Positions 27,219-34,370 of a stretch of 64,000 nt of DNA are shown here, one piece after another. Where the stretch lies: positions 1 to 64,000 of IMG/VR virus record IMGVR_UViG_3300033141_003184; one strand, given 5' to 3'. The stretch's first letter is position 1. Every line of letters starts with the position of its first letter. A program made the position numbers and the translations under genes. A model generated the notes under the pieces. That model was not told where the DNA came from and made no database searches. It was given only the letters and a program-made list of their open reading frames with translations. The DNA comes from a virus.

Positions 27219-27650
27219 ATGAAAACAAAAGACTTAAAACCAGGAATGCTCGTATTTCATCGAGAATGGGATCGACGTACAAGTAATCCAATGAAGGTTA
27301 TTTCCCAGAATGGGAAGATAATGCTACTCCCGATCCCGAATCCGGAAAATCTCCCACCGACTGAACCATTAGCAGGTGGAGAATCAGACGATGGTTGGGA
27401 AGAATTGAAAAGAATGGAAACAATAAAGACTCTCTCTTTTCGAATGAAAAAGCTCTCCGACAAGGAAGTGGAAGAGCTTTATAAAGTGTGGCCGGCATTG
27501 GAAACTCCTTATGCTGTAGCAGAATTCGGATCATGGGGACTCATCACAATTCCAATGGTTCCAAATGGAGCTCAGATGTATTATGTAGAGATCGACATTG
27601 AAGGAGGAGGAAGAGATGTTTGGTATGAAATTATCGACTCCGTTATTTAG
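27219..27650 (+). CDS. Hypothetical early protein
   Basis: 143 aa, unrecognised. KDLKPGMLVFHREWDRRTS near the start looks like a small beta-barrel (SH3-like) opening. The central loop is Pro/Gly-rich and acidic, and the C-terminus has further strands (YYVEIDIEGGGRDVWYEI). It is followed by about 100 bases of non-coding DNA before the first hammerhead motif. Confidence 0.6.
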   Translation: MKTKDLKPGMLVFHREWDRRTSNPMKVISQNGKIMLLPIPNPENLPPTEPLAGGESDDGWEELKRMETIKTLSFRMKKLSDKEVEELYKVWPALETPYAVAEFGSWGLITIPMVPNGAQMYYVEIDIEGGGRDVWYEIIDSVI

Positions 27651-27753
27651 ATTCATTATAAATTAGGGGGTCAGGGTCAAATTTTTCTCCGATTTCCTTG
27701 CCATTACCAAAATGACATCATATATTTATAGTGATCTTTAGATCAGGAACAAA

Positions 27754-27830
27754 TGAGTTCATTGACATTCTGATGAATCCAAAAGGACGAAACCGGGATT
27801 ACGGGATAACCCCGGTCAATGTCTAACTCA
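27754..27830 (+). ncRNA. Hammerhead ribozyme, type I (copy 1)
   Basis: Core CTGATGA (27770-27776) and GAAA (27789-27792). Stem II is TCC-AAAA-GGA with an A.C first pair. Stem III is CCGGG/CCCGG (27793-27797 and 27811-27815) extended by an A.C mismatch and TTA/TAA. Then T27816-C27817 forms the cleavage triplet end. Stem I is GACATT/AATGTC (27764-27769 and 27818-27823), then a 4/1 internal loop, then TGAGTT/AACTCA (27754-27759 and 27825-27830). The open end is stem I. Predicted cleavage is after C27817. The internal loop in stem I is what natural type I ribozymes use for tertiary contact with loop II. Confidence 0.82.
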
Positions 27831-27845
27831 AAAAATTTTTAAGTT

Positions 27846-28142
27846 ATGGAAACTGTGGAAACTATTCAAGCAGCTGTAGTAAACCCCAAGGAAGGGAAAA
27901 CTACCAGGGAAGCTCAGGAAACTGAGAAAAAACCCCGGGTTACAAAAAAGTCCGTGGTGATTGAATTGATCTCAAAAGGTGATGGAGCTACCGTCAACCA
28001 GATTGCAAAGGAAATTGTCAGGAGAGGGATCGACGCCGATCTTGAGAAAAACAAGAGAGTAGTACGTCTCTGGCTCAGCAAGCTCGGAATGCCTGTGCAA
28101 CGAGATAAAGAGACCGGAAAGTACACTCCTGTTAAGAAGTAG
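27846..28142 (+). CDS. Winged-helix-like small protein, paralogue 2, between two ribozymes
   Basis: 98 aa. A 35-residue charged N-terminal tail precedes the shared domain: VTKKSVVIELISKGDGAT, QIAKEIVRRGIDAD and EKNKRVVRLWLSKLG. It is the most compact of the three paralogues and is probably DNA-binding (inference). It is the only gene between hammerhead copies 1 and 2. The second ribozyme's stem I begins within its stop codon (TAG 28140-28142). Cleavage at both sites would give an mRNA of 381 nt carrying only this gene. Confidence 0.75.
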   Translation: METVETIQAAVVNPKEGKTTREAQETEKKPRVTKKSVVIELISKGDGATVNQIAKEIVRRGIDADLEKNKRVVRLWLSKLGMPVQRDKETGKYTPVKK

Positions 28143-28206
28143 ACATTCTGATGAGACCTGATTAGGTCGAAACCCGGATCACCGAGTTGACCCGGGTCAA
28201 TGTCTA
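28140..28206 (+). ncRNA. Hammerhead ribozyme, type I (copy 2)
   Basis: Core CTGATGA (28148-28154) and GAAA (28169-28172). Stem I is TAGACATT/AATGTCTA (28140-28147 and 28199-28206, 8 bp). Stem II is GACC-TGATTA-GGTC with the canonical G-C first pair. Stem III is CCCGG/CCGGG (28173-28177 and 28192-28196) extended by an A.C mismatch and TCA/TGA. T28197-C28198 precedes the cut. Compared with copy 1, stems II and III differ by compensatory changes while the core is identical, which strongly supports a selected RNA structure. Confidence 0.85.
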
Positions 28207-28270
28207 AGAATAAAGCATGATTATTTGTTTTGGACTTGATATAAAAACATAAAAAACACCCCAAAATTCG

Positions 28271-28348
28271 CCCGTACATTTTAATCTGATGGACTTTTAC
28301 GGGTGGAGTAATGGTCTATATTGGATCGGGGGTGAAAGTCGCTCAGAT
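28271..28348 (+). ncRNA. Unclassified structured RNA candidate (pseudoknot topology)
   Basis: ATCTGA/TCAGAT (28284-28289 and 28343-28348) and GACTTT/AAAGTC (28292-28297 and 28335-28340) form a two-part stem with a 2x2 internal loop. CCCGTA (28271-28276) can pair with TACGGG (28298-28303), which lies inside that stem's loop, giving an interleaved pseudoknot order. It lies between hammerhead copy 2 and the 58-aa gene. I do not recognise a known riboswitch class. Confidence 0.45.
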
Positions 28349-28396
28349 CAAAAGGAATTTTTTTTCATTATATTTAATGTCTAACCCAAAAAACAA

Positions 28397-28573
28397 ATGC
28401 CTATGACGAAAGAACAAGAAAATGAATTAAAAAAGCTTCAGGAAAGAATAAATTTTCTGAAGGACCTCCTCTGTGATCCTAAGAGGATCGCTGCAGGAGA
28501 CTTTTCCCGAAAAGAAATACGGGAAGAAATTCACGATTTAGAAAAGTTTATTAACTCTCGAAAAACAAAGTAA
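28397..28573 (+). CDS. Small coiled-coil protein
   Basis: 58 aa, or 56 aa from the second in-frame ATG at 28403. It is highly charged and helical (EQENELKKLQERINFLKDLL and KEIREEIHDLEKFINSR), probably a short coiled coil. It is preceded by an AATGTCTAACCC leader and is 1 base from the next gene. Unrecognised. Confidence 0.5.
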   Translation: MPMTKEQENELKKLQERINFLKDLLCDPKRIAAGDFSRKEIREEIHDLEKFINSRKTK

Positions 28574-28574
28574 A

Positions 28575-29102
28575 ATGAAACATTTAATCAAATTTAATCA
28601 TTCCGCAAGTAGCTTTCATGAAGCCATCGGAGTTGATAAAAACGTTCAATTTGAAGTTTTGGAAAAATTGAAAGAGATGGACTTAGAGAGCTCTACTAAC
28701 TCGGAGGTTGTTGAAAAAGCGTTTTCCGAATTCAAATCAAAAGAGATCAAATCCGTGAGAGAAGTGTTGATTCCCTTATTACTTGGATTGAATATGTTTA
28801 ACAAACTTGGAAAGGTTGCCCTCATGGCATCACAAGCACCGGAAGACGGGAAAGAAAGAGAACCAGTGATCGAGTTTGAATTCGATCACTCAAAAAGGAA
28901 CTTAAATGAAGCCGTGTGGGGAGAGAATTACGAGGAGACTCTCTTAAAAGTTGGTTCGTGGGAGAAAGGATTTTTTCTAAAGAATGATAATGGAGAATAT
29001 CTTTCACCATTATCAAAAGTGGTAGAAGATATATTAAAGGTGGGAGAGAGTGACGAAACCATTTTCTCCGCCTTCATCCTGCTTGGCTCGATAGGAAAGT
29101 AA
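28575..29102 (+). CDS. Hypothetical protein, IKFNH family member 1
   Basis: 175 aa. It starts HLIKFNHSASSFHEAIGVD and carries a second similar motif in the middle, IEFEFDHSKRNLNEAV, so the protein may be an internal duplication of a (F/I)xF(N/D)H-x5-EA(I/V) unit. The proteins at 29156 and 33060 share the same opening. Function unknown. An intrinsic terminator follows immediately. Confidence 0.65.
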   Translation: MKHLIKFNHSASSFHEAIGVDKNVQFEVLEKLKEMDLESSTNSEVVEKAFSEFKSKEIKSVREVLIPLLLGLNMFNKLGKVALMASQAPEDGKEREPVIEFEFDHSKRNLNEAVWGENYEETLLKVGSWEKGFFLKNDNGEYLSPLSKVVEDILKVGESDETIFSAFILLGSIGK

Positions 29103-29131
29103 AGAAAGGGGAAAATTCCCCCTTTCTTTTT
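29101..29131 (+). terminator. Probable intrinsic terminator
   Basis: An 11-bp stem AAAGAAAGGGG / CCCCTTTCTTT (29101-29111 and 29119-29129) with a 7-base loop runs into a TTTT end. It overlaps the last base of the preceding gene's stop codon. Confidence 0.75.
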
Positions 29132-29155
29132 GTTTAACCGTAATATTATAAAATC

Positions 29156-29635
29156 ATGGAAATAAAAATAACATTTGACCATGACTCTCATTCTCTTGAG
29201 AGAGCTATTTTTATAAATGACAAACCATTGGAACGTTACCTACCATCAAAAGTAGGGAAAACGAAAATAGGAGTATTACTCTCCATGGAATTGAATTCCT
29301 CTAACGGCAAGAGTGATAACGAGATTAGTGATTCTTTACTGAAAATATCACTCATACCGGAGGAAACGAGAATATCGTCAGTTCTTACCTTGGGTATGCT
29401 GAGATTCAGTGAAAATCCAAAGATAAGAAACGTATTAGAACAGAAGTTAAGGAAGATATCCAACGACATGGTTTATCTGTACGGAGCTAACTACCAAACG
29501 AGGTGGTCAAAAATAATAGAATTAATTCTAAAAGAGGAAGATAATGGAAATGATGTTTACTCCTTGTACCTGCTTGGAGTACTGCTCGGCTTTCATCCAT
29601 TTGTAATAGAAAAGACTCATTCATTTCTTAATTAA
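29156..29635 (+). CDS. Hypothetical protein, IKFNH family member 2
   Basis: 159 aa. It opens MEIKITFDHDSHSLERAIF, parallel to IKFNH-x5-F-EAIGVD in members 1 and 3. The rest is helical with a Leu-rich C-terminus (YSLYLLGVLLGFHPFVIE). No functional motif. The leader TGTTTAACC is close to the shared early leader. Confidence 0.6.
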   Translation: MEIKITFDHDSHSLERAIFINDKPLERYLPSKVGKTKIGVLLSMELNSSNGKSDNEISDSLLKISLIPEETRISSVLTLGMLRFSENPKIRNVLEQKLRKISNDMVYLYGANYQTRWSKIIELILKEEDNGNDVYSLYLLGVLLGFHPFVIEKTHSFLN

Positions 29636-29709
29636 AAAAATTAAAAATTTCGAGAAAAAATTTGGGTCATAAAAATGTCCTGATTATCTTTATAAAAAGA
29701 TGAGAAACT

Positions 29710-29940
29710 ATGACAATAAAATGTGAGAACTCGGTCTATTCATTTAGATATTTTGAAAAAAGACATAACGAAGCGATAGTACCAGGAATAAAGGTAACCG
29801 GGAAGAATGAAGCCATTCTATACCGGATAAACAAAACCTGGATTTCCTATGAGGATGATCTGTTAATTCCAGCGGATCATATTTGGAAATTTATTGATAT
29901 TATTGAACAAATCTACATCTTTGATGATCAAAAGAATTAA
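29710..29940 (+). CDS. Hypothetical protein
   Basis: 76 aa, unrecognised, with beta segments and a C-terminal helix (IWKFIDIIEQIYIF). It is 4 bases from the next gene and likely co-translated. Confidence 0.55.
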   Translation: MTIKCENSVYSFRYFEKRHNEAIVPGIKVTGKNEAILYRINKTWISYEDDLLIPADHIWKFIDIIEQIYIFDDQKN

Positions 29941-29944
29941 AACG

Positions 29945-30136
29945 ATGAAAAAGGAACAATTTATTAAACAACTCAATAAATTTATCAGGAAAAACATAAA
30001 AAAAGACTGTCGAGCTTGTGAAGAAGAAATGGAAAAAATTGAACTTGTAACCAGAAAAAGAATTCCATTTGTTGTAACTTTCAGACCTGATTATGACAGT
30101 GGAGAAGGATGGCATATTGAGGTAGATGAGGAGTAA
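29945..30136 (+). CDS. Hypothetical protein with Cys pair
   Basis: 63 aa, basic N-terminal helix (KKEQFIKQLNKFIRKNIKK), a CRAC motif and a C-terminal strand pair. I chose the ATG at 29945. An upstream in-frame start at 29894 would overlap the previous gene extensively. It overlaps the SNF2 gene by 11 bases. Confidence 0.55.
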   Translation: MKKEQFIKQLNKFIRKNIKKDCRACEEEMEKIELVTRKRIPFVVTFRPDYDSGEGWHIEVDEE

Positions 30137-31982
30137 AAATTATAAATTAAAGAAAAGGATCGCTGAAGAACAAAATATCCCACAAGTATTCTCAGCGATC
30201 CTCCTGGAAGAGTCAAGCGTGGGGTATTATTTATGGAATGGTAACAATGTAGATCGGTGGATCAGGAAAGAGTGGATAAAGAAAATATGGGATGAGAAAA
30301 AAGAAATCGAGAAACCAAAAGATCATTATATATACCATAGAAAAAAGAAGTTGAAGAAAGTGAACAAAGCTATTTATATAGAAGGAGATTTAATAAAGCT
30401 CACATTTAAGTTTTCATTTGATCTGTTAGATAAAGTAAGATCATTACCGGGTAGAAAATACTACAGCCAGGAAAAATACTGGACTGTTCCAATATATCCA
30501 AAAACGATTCATCTTCTAAAAGAATGGGGATTTGAACTGGACGAAAGAATAAGAGAAGTACTCGAAAACAGGAAGAGAGACAAACTAAAAATATCGAGAT
30601 TCAAAGGAGAGTTATATCCATTTCAGAAAGACGGAGTAGCTTTTGTAGAAGCCAATAATGGTAAGGCTCTTATTGCTGATGACATGGGTTTGGGAAAAAC
30701 AATCCAGAGTATAGCATGGATTCAGATGCATCCGGAATTGACTCCGGTACTAATCGTGTGTCCGGCATCATTAAAGCTGAATTGGAAAAAAGAAATAGAA
30801 AAATTTACCGAAGGAAGAGATATAGAAATACTATCAGGAGTATTTCCATGGGAACCGACTGGCGATACTTTGATAATAAATTACGATATATTGACTCATT
30901 GGGAAAGTACTCTCAGTAAAACAAGACCACAAGTATTGATTGCTGATGAGTGTCATTATTTTAAGAATCCTTCAGCAAGAAGAACAAAATCAATAATGAG
31001 ATTAGGCAGAAGAATCCCTCATATAATTACTCTTTCGGGGACTCCAATACTAAATCGACCCATAGAAGCTTTCAATGCTCTTAAACTGATAGCACCTGAC
31101 CTATTTCCAAGTTATTGGAAATATGCTCATCGTTACTGCGGAGCAAAACATAATGGTTTTGGTTGGGATTTCTCAGGAGCTTCCCATACTGATGAACTTC
31201 ACCATTTATTGAAATCGTCGGTAATGATAAGAAGATTAAAAACAGATGTATTAAAGGAATTACCAGAAAAGATAAGATCGTTCATTCCAATAGAGTTAAA
31301 GAATAAAAAAGAATATGAATCAGCAGAAATAGATTTTGTAAGATTTATATACCAAACCAAAGGAAGAGAAGCCGCAAAGAAGATAAGAAATACATCAGCT
31401 CTATCATCTATCGAGGGATTAAAACAATTAGCTGTAAAAGGGAAAATAGATCAGGTAATAGAGTGGATCAAAGATTTTTTACAGATCGAAGACAAACTGG
31501 TCGTATTTGCCATACACCGGCATGTCATTGATTATTTAATGGGAGTATTTGGCGATATAGCGGTTAAAGTAGATGGATCAGTGTCAGGAAAAAAAAGACA
31601 AGAAGCCATAGATAGATTTCAAAATGACGCAAAGATAAAATTATTTATCGGAAATATTAGAGCTGCCGGAGTAGGCATAACCCTCACAGCTTCTTCGACA
31701 GTAGTTTTTATTGAATTACCATGGACTCCGGGAGAATTAATTCAAGCTGAAGATAGAGTTCATAGGATAGGTCAAAGAGAATCGGTAAACATATATTATC
31801 TATTAGCCGTAGGAACAATAGAAGAGAGAATAGCAGGTATTATAGACAACAAAAGGAAAGTATTAGATCAGGTATTAGATGGGAAGGAACCAGAAAGAGA
31901 TTCGCTTTTAAGAGAGTTATTAGATCAATATAAAAAAGAATTTAAGCAGGATTTCGAAGAAGAATATGATGTTCAACCATAA
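30126..31982 (+). CDS. SNF2-family DNA-dependent ATPase/helicase
   Basis: 618 aa. Motif I is ADDMGLGKT, motif II ADECHYFKN, motif III TLSGTPILNRP, motif V region GVGITLTASSTVVF and motif VI EDRVHRIGQ, all in SNF2 order. About 160 N-terminal residues include a HARP-like segment (KVRSLPGRKYYSQEKYWTVP) seen in SMARCAL1-type annealing helicases. It probably remodels or anneals branched DNA during phage replication and recombination. The length is complete for this class. Confidence 0.93.
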   Translation: MRSKNYKLKKRIAEEQNIPQVFSAILLEESSVGYYLWNGNNVDRWIRKEWIKKIWDEKKEIEKPKDHYIYHRKKKLKKVNKAIYIEGDLIKLTFKFSFDLLDKVRSLPGRKYYSQEKYWTVPIYPKTIHLLKEWGFELDERIREVLENRKRDKLKISRFKGELYPFQKDGVAFVEANNGKALIADDMGLGKTIQSIAWIQMHPELTPVLIVCPASLKLNWKKEIEKFTEGRDIEILSGVFPWEPTGDTLIINYDILTHWESTLSKTRPQVLIADECHYFKNPSARRTKSIMRLGRRIPHIITLSGTPILNRPIEAFNALKLIAPDLFPSYWKYAHRYCGAKHNGFGWDFSGASHTDELHHLLKSSVMIRRLKTDVLKELPEKIRSFIPIELKNKKEYESAEIDFVRFIYQTKGREAAKKIRNTSALSSIEGLKQLAVKGKIDQVIEWIKDFLQIEDKLVVFAIHRHVIDYLMGVFGDIAVKVDGSVSGKKRQEAIDRFQNDAKIKLFIGNIRAAGVGITLTASSTVVFIELPWTPGELIQAEDRVHRIGQRESVNIYYLLAVGTIEERIAGIIDNKRKVLDQVLDGKEPERDSLLRELLDQYKKEFKQDFEEEYDVQP

Positions 31983-31994
31983 ATACTTAAAACT

Positions 31995-32210
31995 ATGAAA
32001 ACAACAATCAACAAAAAAGTTTCGATGACCCTCGTAGGTCTGGATGGTAATGCTTTTTCCTTAATGGCAACATTCCGCAAGAATGCTCTTAAACAAGGGT
32101 GGAGTGAAGAAGAAGTAAACACAGTCCTTAATGAATGCATGTCCGGTGATTATGATCACTTACTACAAACTCTAATTGCTTATACTACTGAAGACGAGAA
32201 TGAAGAATAA
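31995..32210 (+). CDS. Hypothetical protein
   Basis: 71 aa, unrecognised. It contains VGLDGNAFSLMATFRKNALK, WSEEEVNTVLNECM and SGDYDHLLQTL, an arrangement seen in small phage and plasmid proteins of unknown role. The first five codons (MKTTI) and leader repeat those of the genes at 32232 and 33060. Confidence 0.6.
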   Translation: MKTTINKKVSMTLVGLDGNAFSLMATFRKNALKQGWSEEEVNTVLNECMSGDYDHLLQTLIAYTTEDENEE

Positions 32211-32231
32211 ATCACTTAAAATCCTACAATC

Positions 32232-32891
32232 ATGAAAACAACAATCTCAAAAATCACAAGGAAAGATGTTTCTGGAACATACCTCCAGGGATACCTGTAT
32301 GCCTCTTACAAAGAACTCGTGAAAGTCTTCGGAGAACCCAACTATGGGAGATCTCCGGACGGCAAAATCCAAGTAGAATGGTGCTTAAAAATCAATGACA
32401 CCATCGTTACAATCTACGATTACAAAGAGAATGTCCCTCCAGAAGAAGTCACAGAATGGCACATTGGAGGGAATTCCAGAGATGATGCTGCCACTGAAAC
32501 AATCTCCTTCTTCCAAAAAGAAAGGAAGAAGCTGTACAAAGTAGTTAACCAACTCGACAAGGAGAGCATAATACTCTCTATTGTTGAAACTAATAGATAT
32601 CGACGAAAATATAACTACTCCGCTGATGAAGTCCAGCCGTGGGTGGAAACCCTTCCTAATAAAGGAGATTACATTGAGTTAGAAAATGCTCAGTGTACTG
32701 GGTTTTTCTCCGATCTTCTGTCCCGCTGGGGAACCAGGAAGGTGGGATATACTTATTGTCTTTTCATAAGCAAATGGAAAGACAAGGAAACTGGAGAAAG
32801 ACTTTGTCATCTCTCTTTAGGAGATCAACAAACCATCGGGAGAAGGTTTTATGGGATTTCTCCTAAAGTATCGAAAAACAGAAAATCATAA
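32232..32891 (+). CDS. Conserved phage protein of unknown function
   Basis: 219 aa. The N-terminal half has LVKVFGEPNYG, VEWCLKINDTIVTIYDY and VTEWHIGGNSRDDA, a pattern I recognise as recurring in unrelated phages without known function. The C-terminal half (GDYIELENAQCTGFFSDL onward) is separate and unrecognised. It may be a two-domain protein. Confidence 0.65.
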   Translation: MKTTISKITRKDVSGTYLQGYLYASYKELVKVFGEPNYGRSPDGKIQVEWCLKINDTIVTIYDYKENVPPEEVTEWHIGGNSRDDAATETISFFQKERKKLYKVVNQLDKESIILSIVETNRYRRKYNYSADEVQPWVETLPNKGDYIELENAQCTGFFSDLLSRWGTRKVGYTYCLFISKWKDKETGERLCHLSLGDQQTIGRRFYGISPKVSKNRKS

Positions 32892-32895
32892 AATC

Positions 32896-33054
32896 ATGAA
32901 ATACATTATCTACAACAGGCGTCTAAGGGGGTACTATAAAGGTACCTCCCGGTATGCTGTAGAATACAGCAGTCGCAGAAGAGACGCAAAAGTTTTTCTT
33001 AAGAAACCTATTAAGAGAGACAAAGACGACGAAATAATTAAATTAAAAAATTAA
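32896..33054 (+). CDS. Small basic protein
   Basis: 52 aa, strongly basic (NRRLRGYYKGTSRYAVEY and SRRRDAKVFLKK). It could bind nucleic acid. The start at 32896 has the AAAATC-ATG context of its neighbours and avoids overlap with the previous gene. Confidence 0.5.
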   Translation: MKYIIYNRRLRGYYKGTSRYAVEYSSRRRDAKVFLKKPIKRDKDDEIIKLKN

Positions 33055-33059
33055 ACATC

Positions 33060-33593
33060 ATGAAAACAACAATCAAATTCAATCACAATGCCGATTCTTT
33101 TGAAGAAAGTATCGGAGTTGACAAGAAGGTCTTCCTTAAAAAAATACAAGACCTTAGAGAAAACAATATCGGACCAGAGTTATCAAAGATCACTGAAGTC
33201 GTTCTCTCGGAATTCCCACCGGAAGAACAAGTATTCTTTATAGTAACTGCAGGAGCTTTTGAAGCCTACGAAATGTCCGATAAAAACAAGAAATTATTCT
33301 CACTCCTGCTTTTAACAGGTGATCCGAGTAGAGTAACTGAAAAAGAATTAAAATTCTCATTTAATCATGAAGAGAAGATGTTCCTCAGTGCTATGTTCAA
33401 AAATCCAATGGATGCAGCCATCCTCGCCTTTCAAAAAATAAAGGACGGAGAAGAGAAATTTAGTAAAAAAAGTGCCCTATACGAATATTGGTTAACTGAA
33501 TATGGATTAGAAGAGAGTCTTGTTTTAATATTCTTTCACTCAATGTTGGGGAATATTATAAAAGAAATAAGGCGAGAATATAAAAACTCATAG
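33060..33593 (+). CDS. Hypothetical protein, IKFNH family member 3
   Basis: 177 aa. It opens TTIKFNHNADSFEESIGVD and, like member 1, has a second copy of the motif at mid-protein (LKFSFNHEEKMFLSAMF). The similarity of length, opening and internal repeat shows that members 1 and 3 are paralogues. Function unknown. Confidence 0.65.
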   Translation: MKTTIKFNHNADSFEESIGVDKKVFLKKIQDLRENNIGPELSKITEVVLSEFPPEEQVFFIVTAGAFEAYEMSDKNKKLFSLLLLTGDPSRVTEKELKFSFNHEEKMFLSAMFKNPMDAAILAFQKIKDGEEKFSKKSALYEYWLTEYGLEESLVLIFFHSMLGNIIKEIRREYKNS

Positions 33594-33631
33594 TTTCGAA
33601 AAATCTAAACACAGAAGTAAATAATCAAATT

Positions 33632-33946
33632 ATGAAAAAGAGAATAAGGGAAAAGAAGGAATATCAAACCTTCACCAAGAGGAATGTTAAAAAATTTATC
33701 GGAAAGAAAGTTAAATTCTATCAATTTCCATGGACCGATAATCCAACAGTCGGTATAGGAATAATAGTCGGGTATGATACCGCTGGAGCAGCTATAGTAA
33801 AGGTAATCTCAGGATTCATCGGATGGAAGAGGATTACTAACGGAAAAGAAGTTGTTGATAAAAGCAAATTTTTCCTTCCAATAGACGATGAAAACGATGA
33901 ACTTTGGTTTATAGGAAGAGCTCATATTATAAAAGTCTATGAATGA
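33632..33946 (+). CDS. Hypothetical SH3-like protein
   Basis: 104 aa. A basic N-terminus is followed by beta strands (FIGKKVKFYQFPWTDNP, VGIGIIVGYDTAGAAIVKVI) suggesting a small barrel. Overlaps the sigma-like gene by 8 bases. Unrecognised family. Confidence 0.55.
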   Translation: MKKRIREKKEYQTFTKRNVKKFIGKKVKFYQFPWTDNPTVGIGIIVGYDTAGAAIVKVISGFIGWKRITNGKEVVDKSKFFLPIDDENDELWFIGRAHIIKVYE

Positions 33947-34370
33947 TTATAAGAACTACCTTAAACTAATTCAAAAAATAACCTGGTCATTCTATAAAAC
34001 CACAGGGGTGGATTGGAATGATCTATTTCAAGAAGCTTTCTTTGGTTATTTGGAAGCTAAAGAGAAATATGATCCGAAGAAAGGAAAGTTTTCATCATTC
34101 TTATGGATCACTATATCAAGTAGATTAAAAAAGTACCTACGAAAAGAAATGGAATTTAGGAAAATAGAAGTAGTAGATTGGGAATTAGAGTCATATTCGC
34201 CTCAAATTTCAATCGAAACCACAGAGATATTAAACTCAATAGCTGAGAATATAGGAGAGTTTATTAATTTATCAAAGAAGGAAATCACAAAAAAGATTTA
34301 CGAAGTAATGCTAAAGAAAGGATGGTCATTTACTAAAACCAAGGAAGTCCTACAAGAATTATGGATATAA
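33939..34370 (+). CDS. Sigma-70 region 2-like protein
   Basis: 143 aa. DWNDLFQEAFFGYLEAKEKY, then DPKKGKFSSFLWITISSRLK matches region 2 of sigma-70/ECF factors (core binding and -10 recognition helices). Only a short helical C-terminal region follows, with no clear region 4. It may redirect host RNA polymerase to phage promoters, for example the repeated motif at 40060 and 49047 (inference). It is directly upstream of primase (10-base overlap). Confidence 0.68.
   Translation: MNDYKNYLKLIQKITWSFYKTTGVDWNDLFQEAFFGYLEAKEKYDPKKGKFSSFLWITISSRLKKYLRKEMEFRKIEVVDWELESYSPQISIETTEILNSIAENIGEFINLSKKEITKKIYEVMLKKGWSFTKTKEVLQELWI

Noticed and set aside
27846-28142. Group I intron or retron around the ribozyme-flanked gene
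   Set aside because: No intron core, no reverse transcriptase and no interrupted exon. The flanks are explained fully by two hammerhead motifs.
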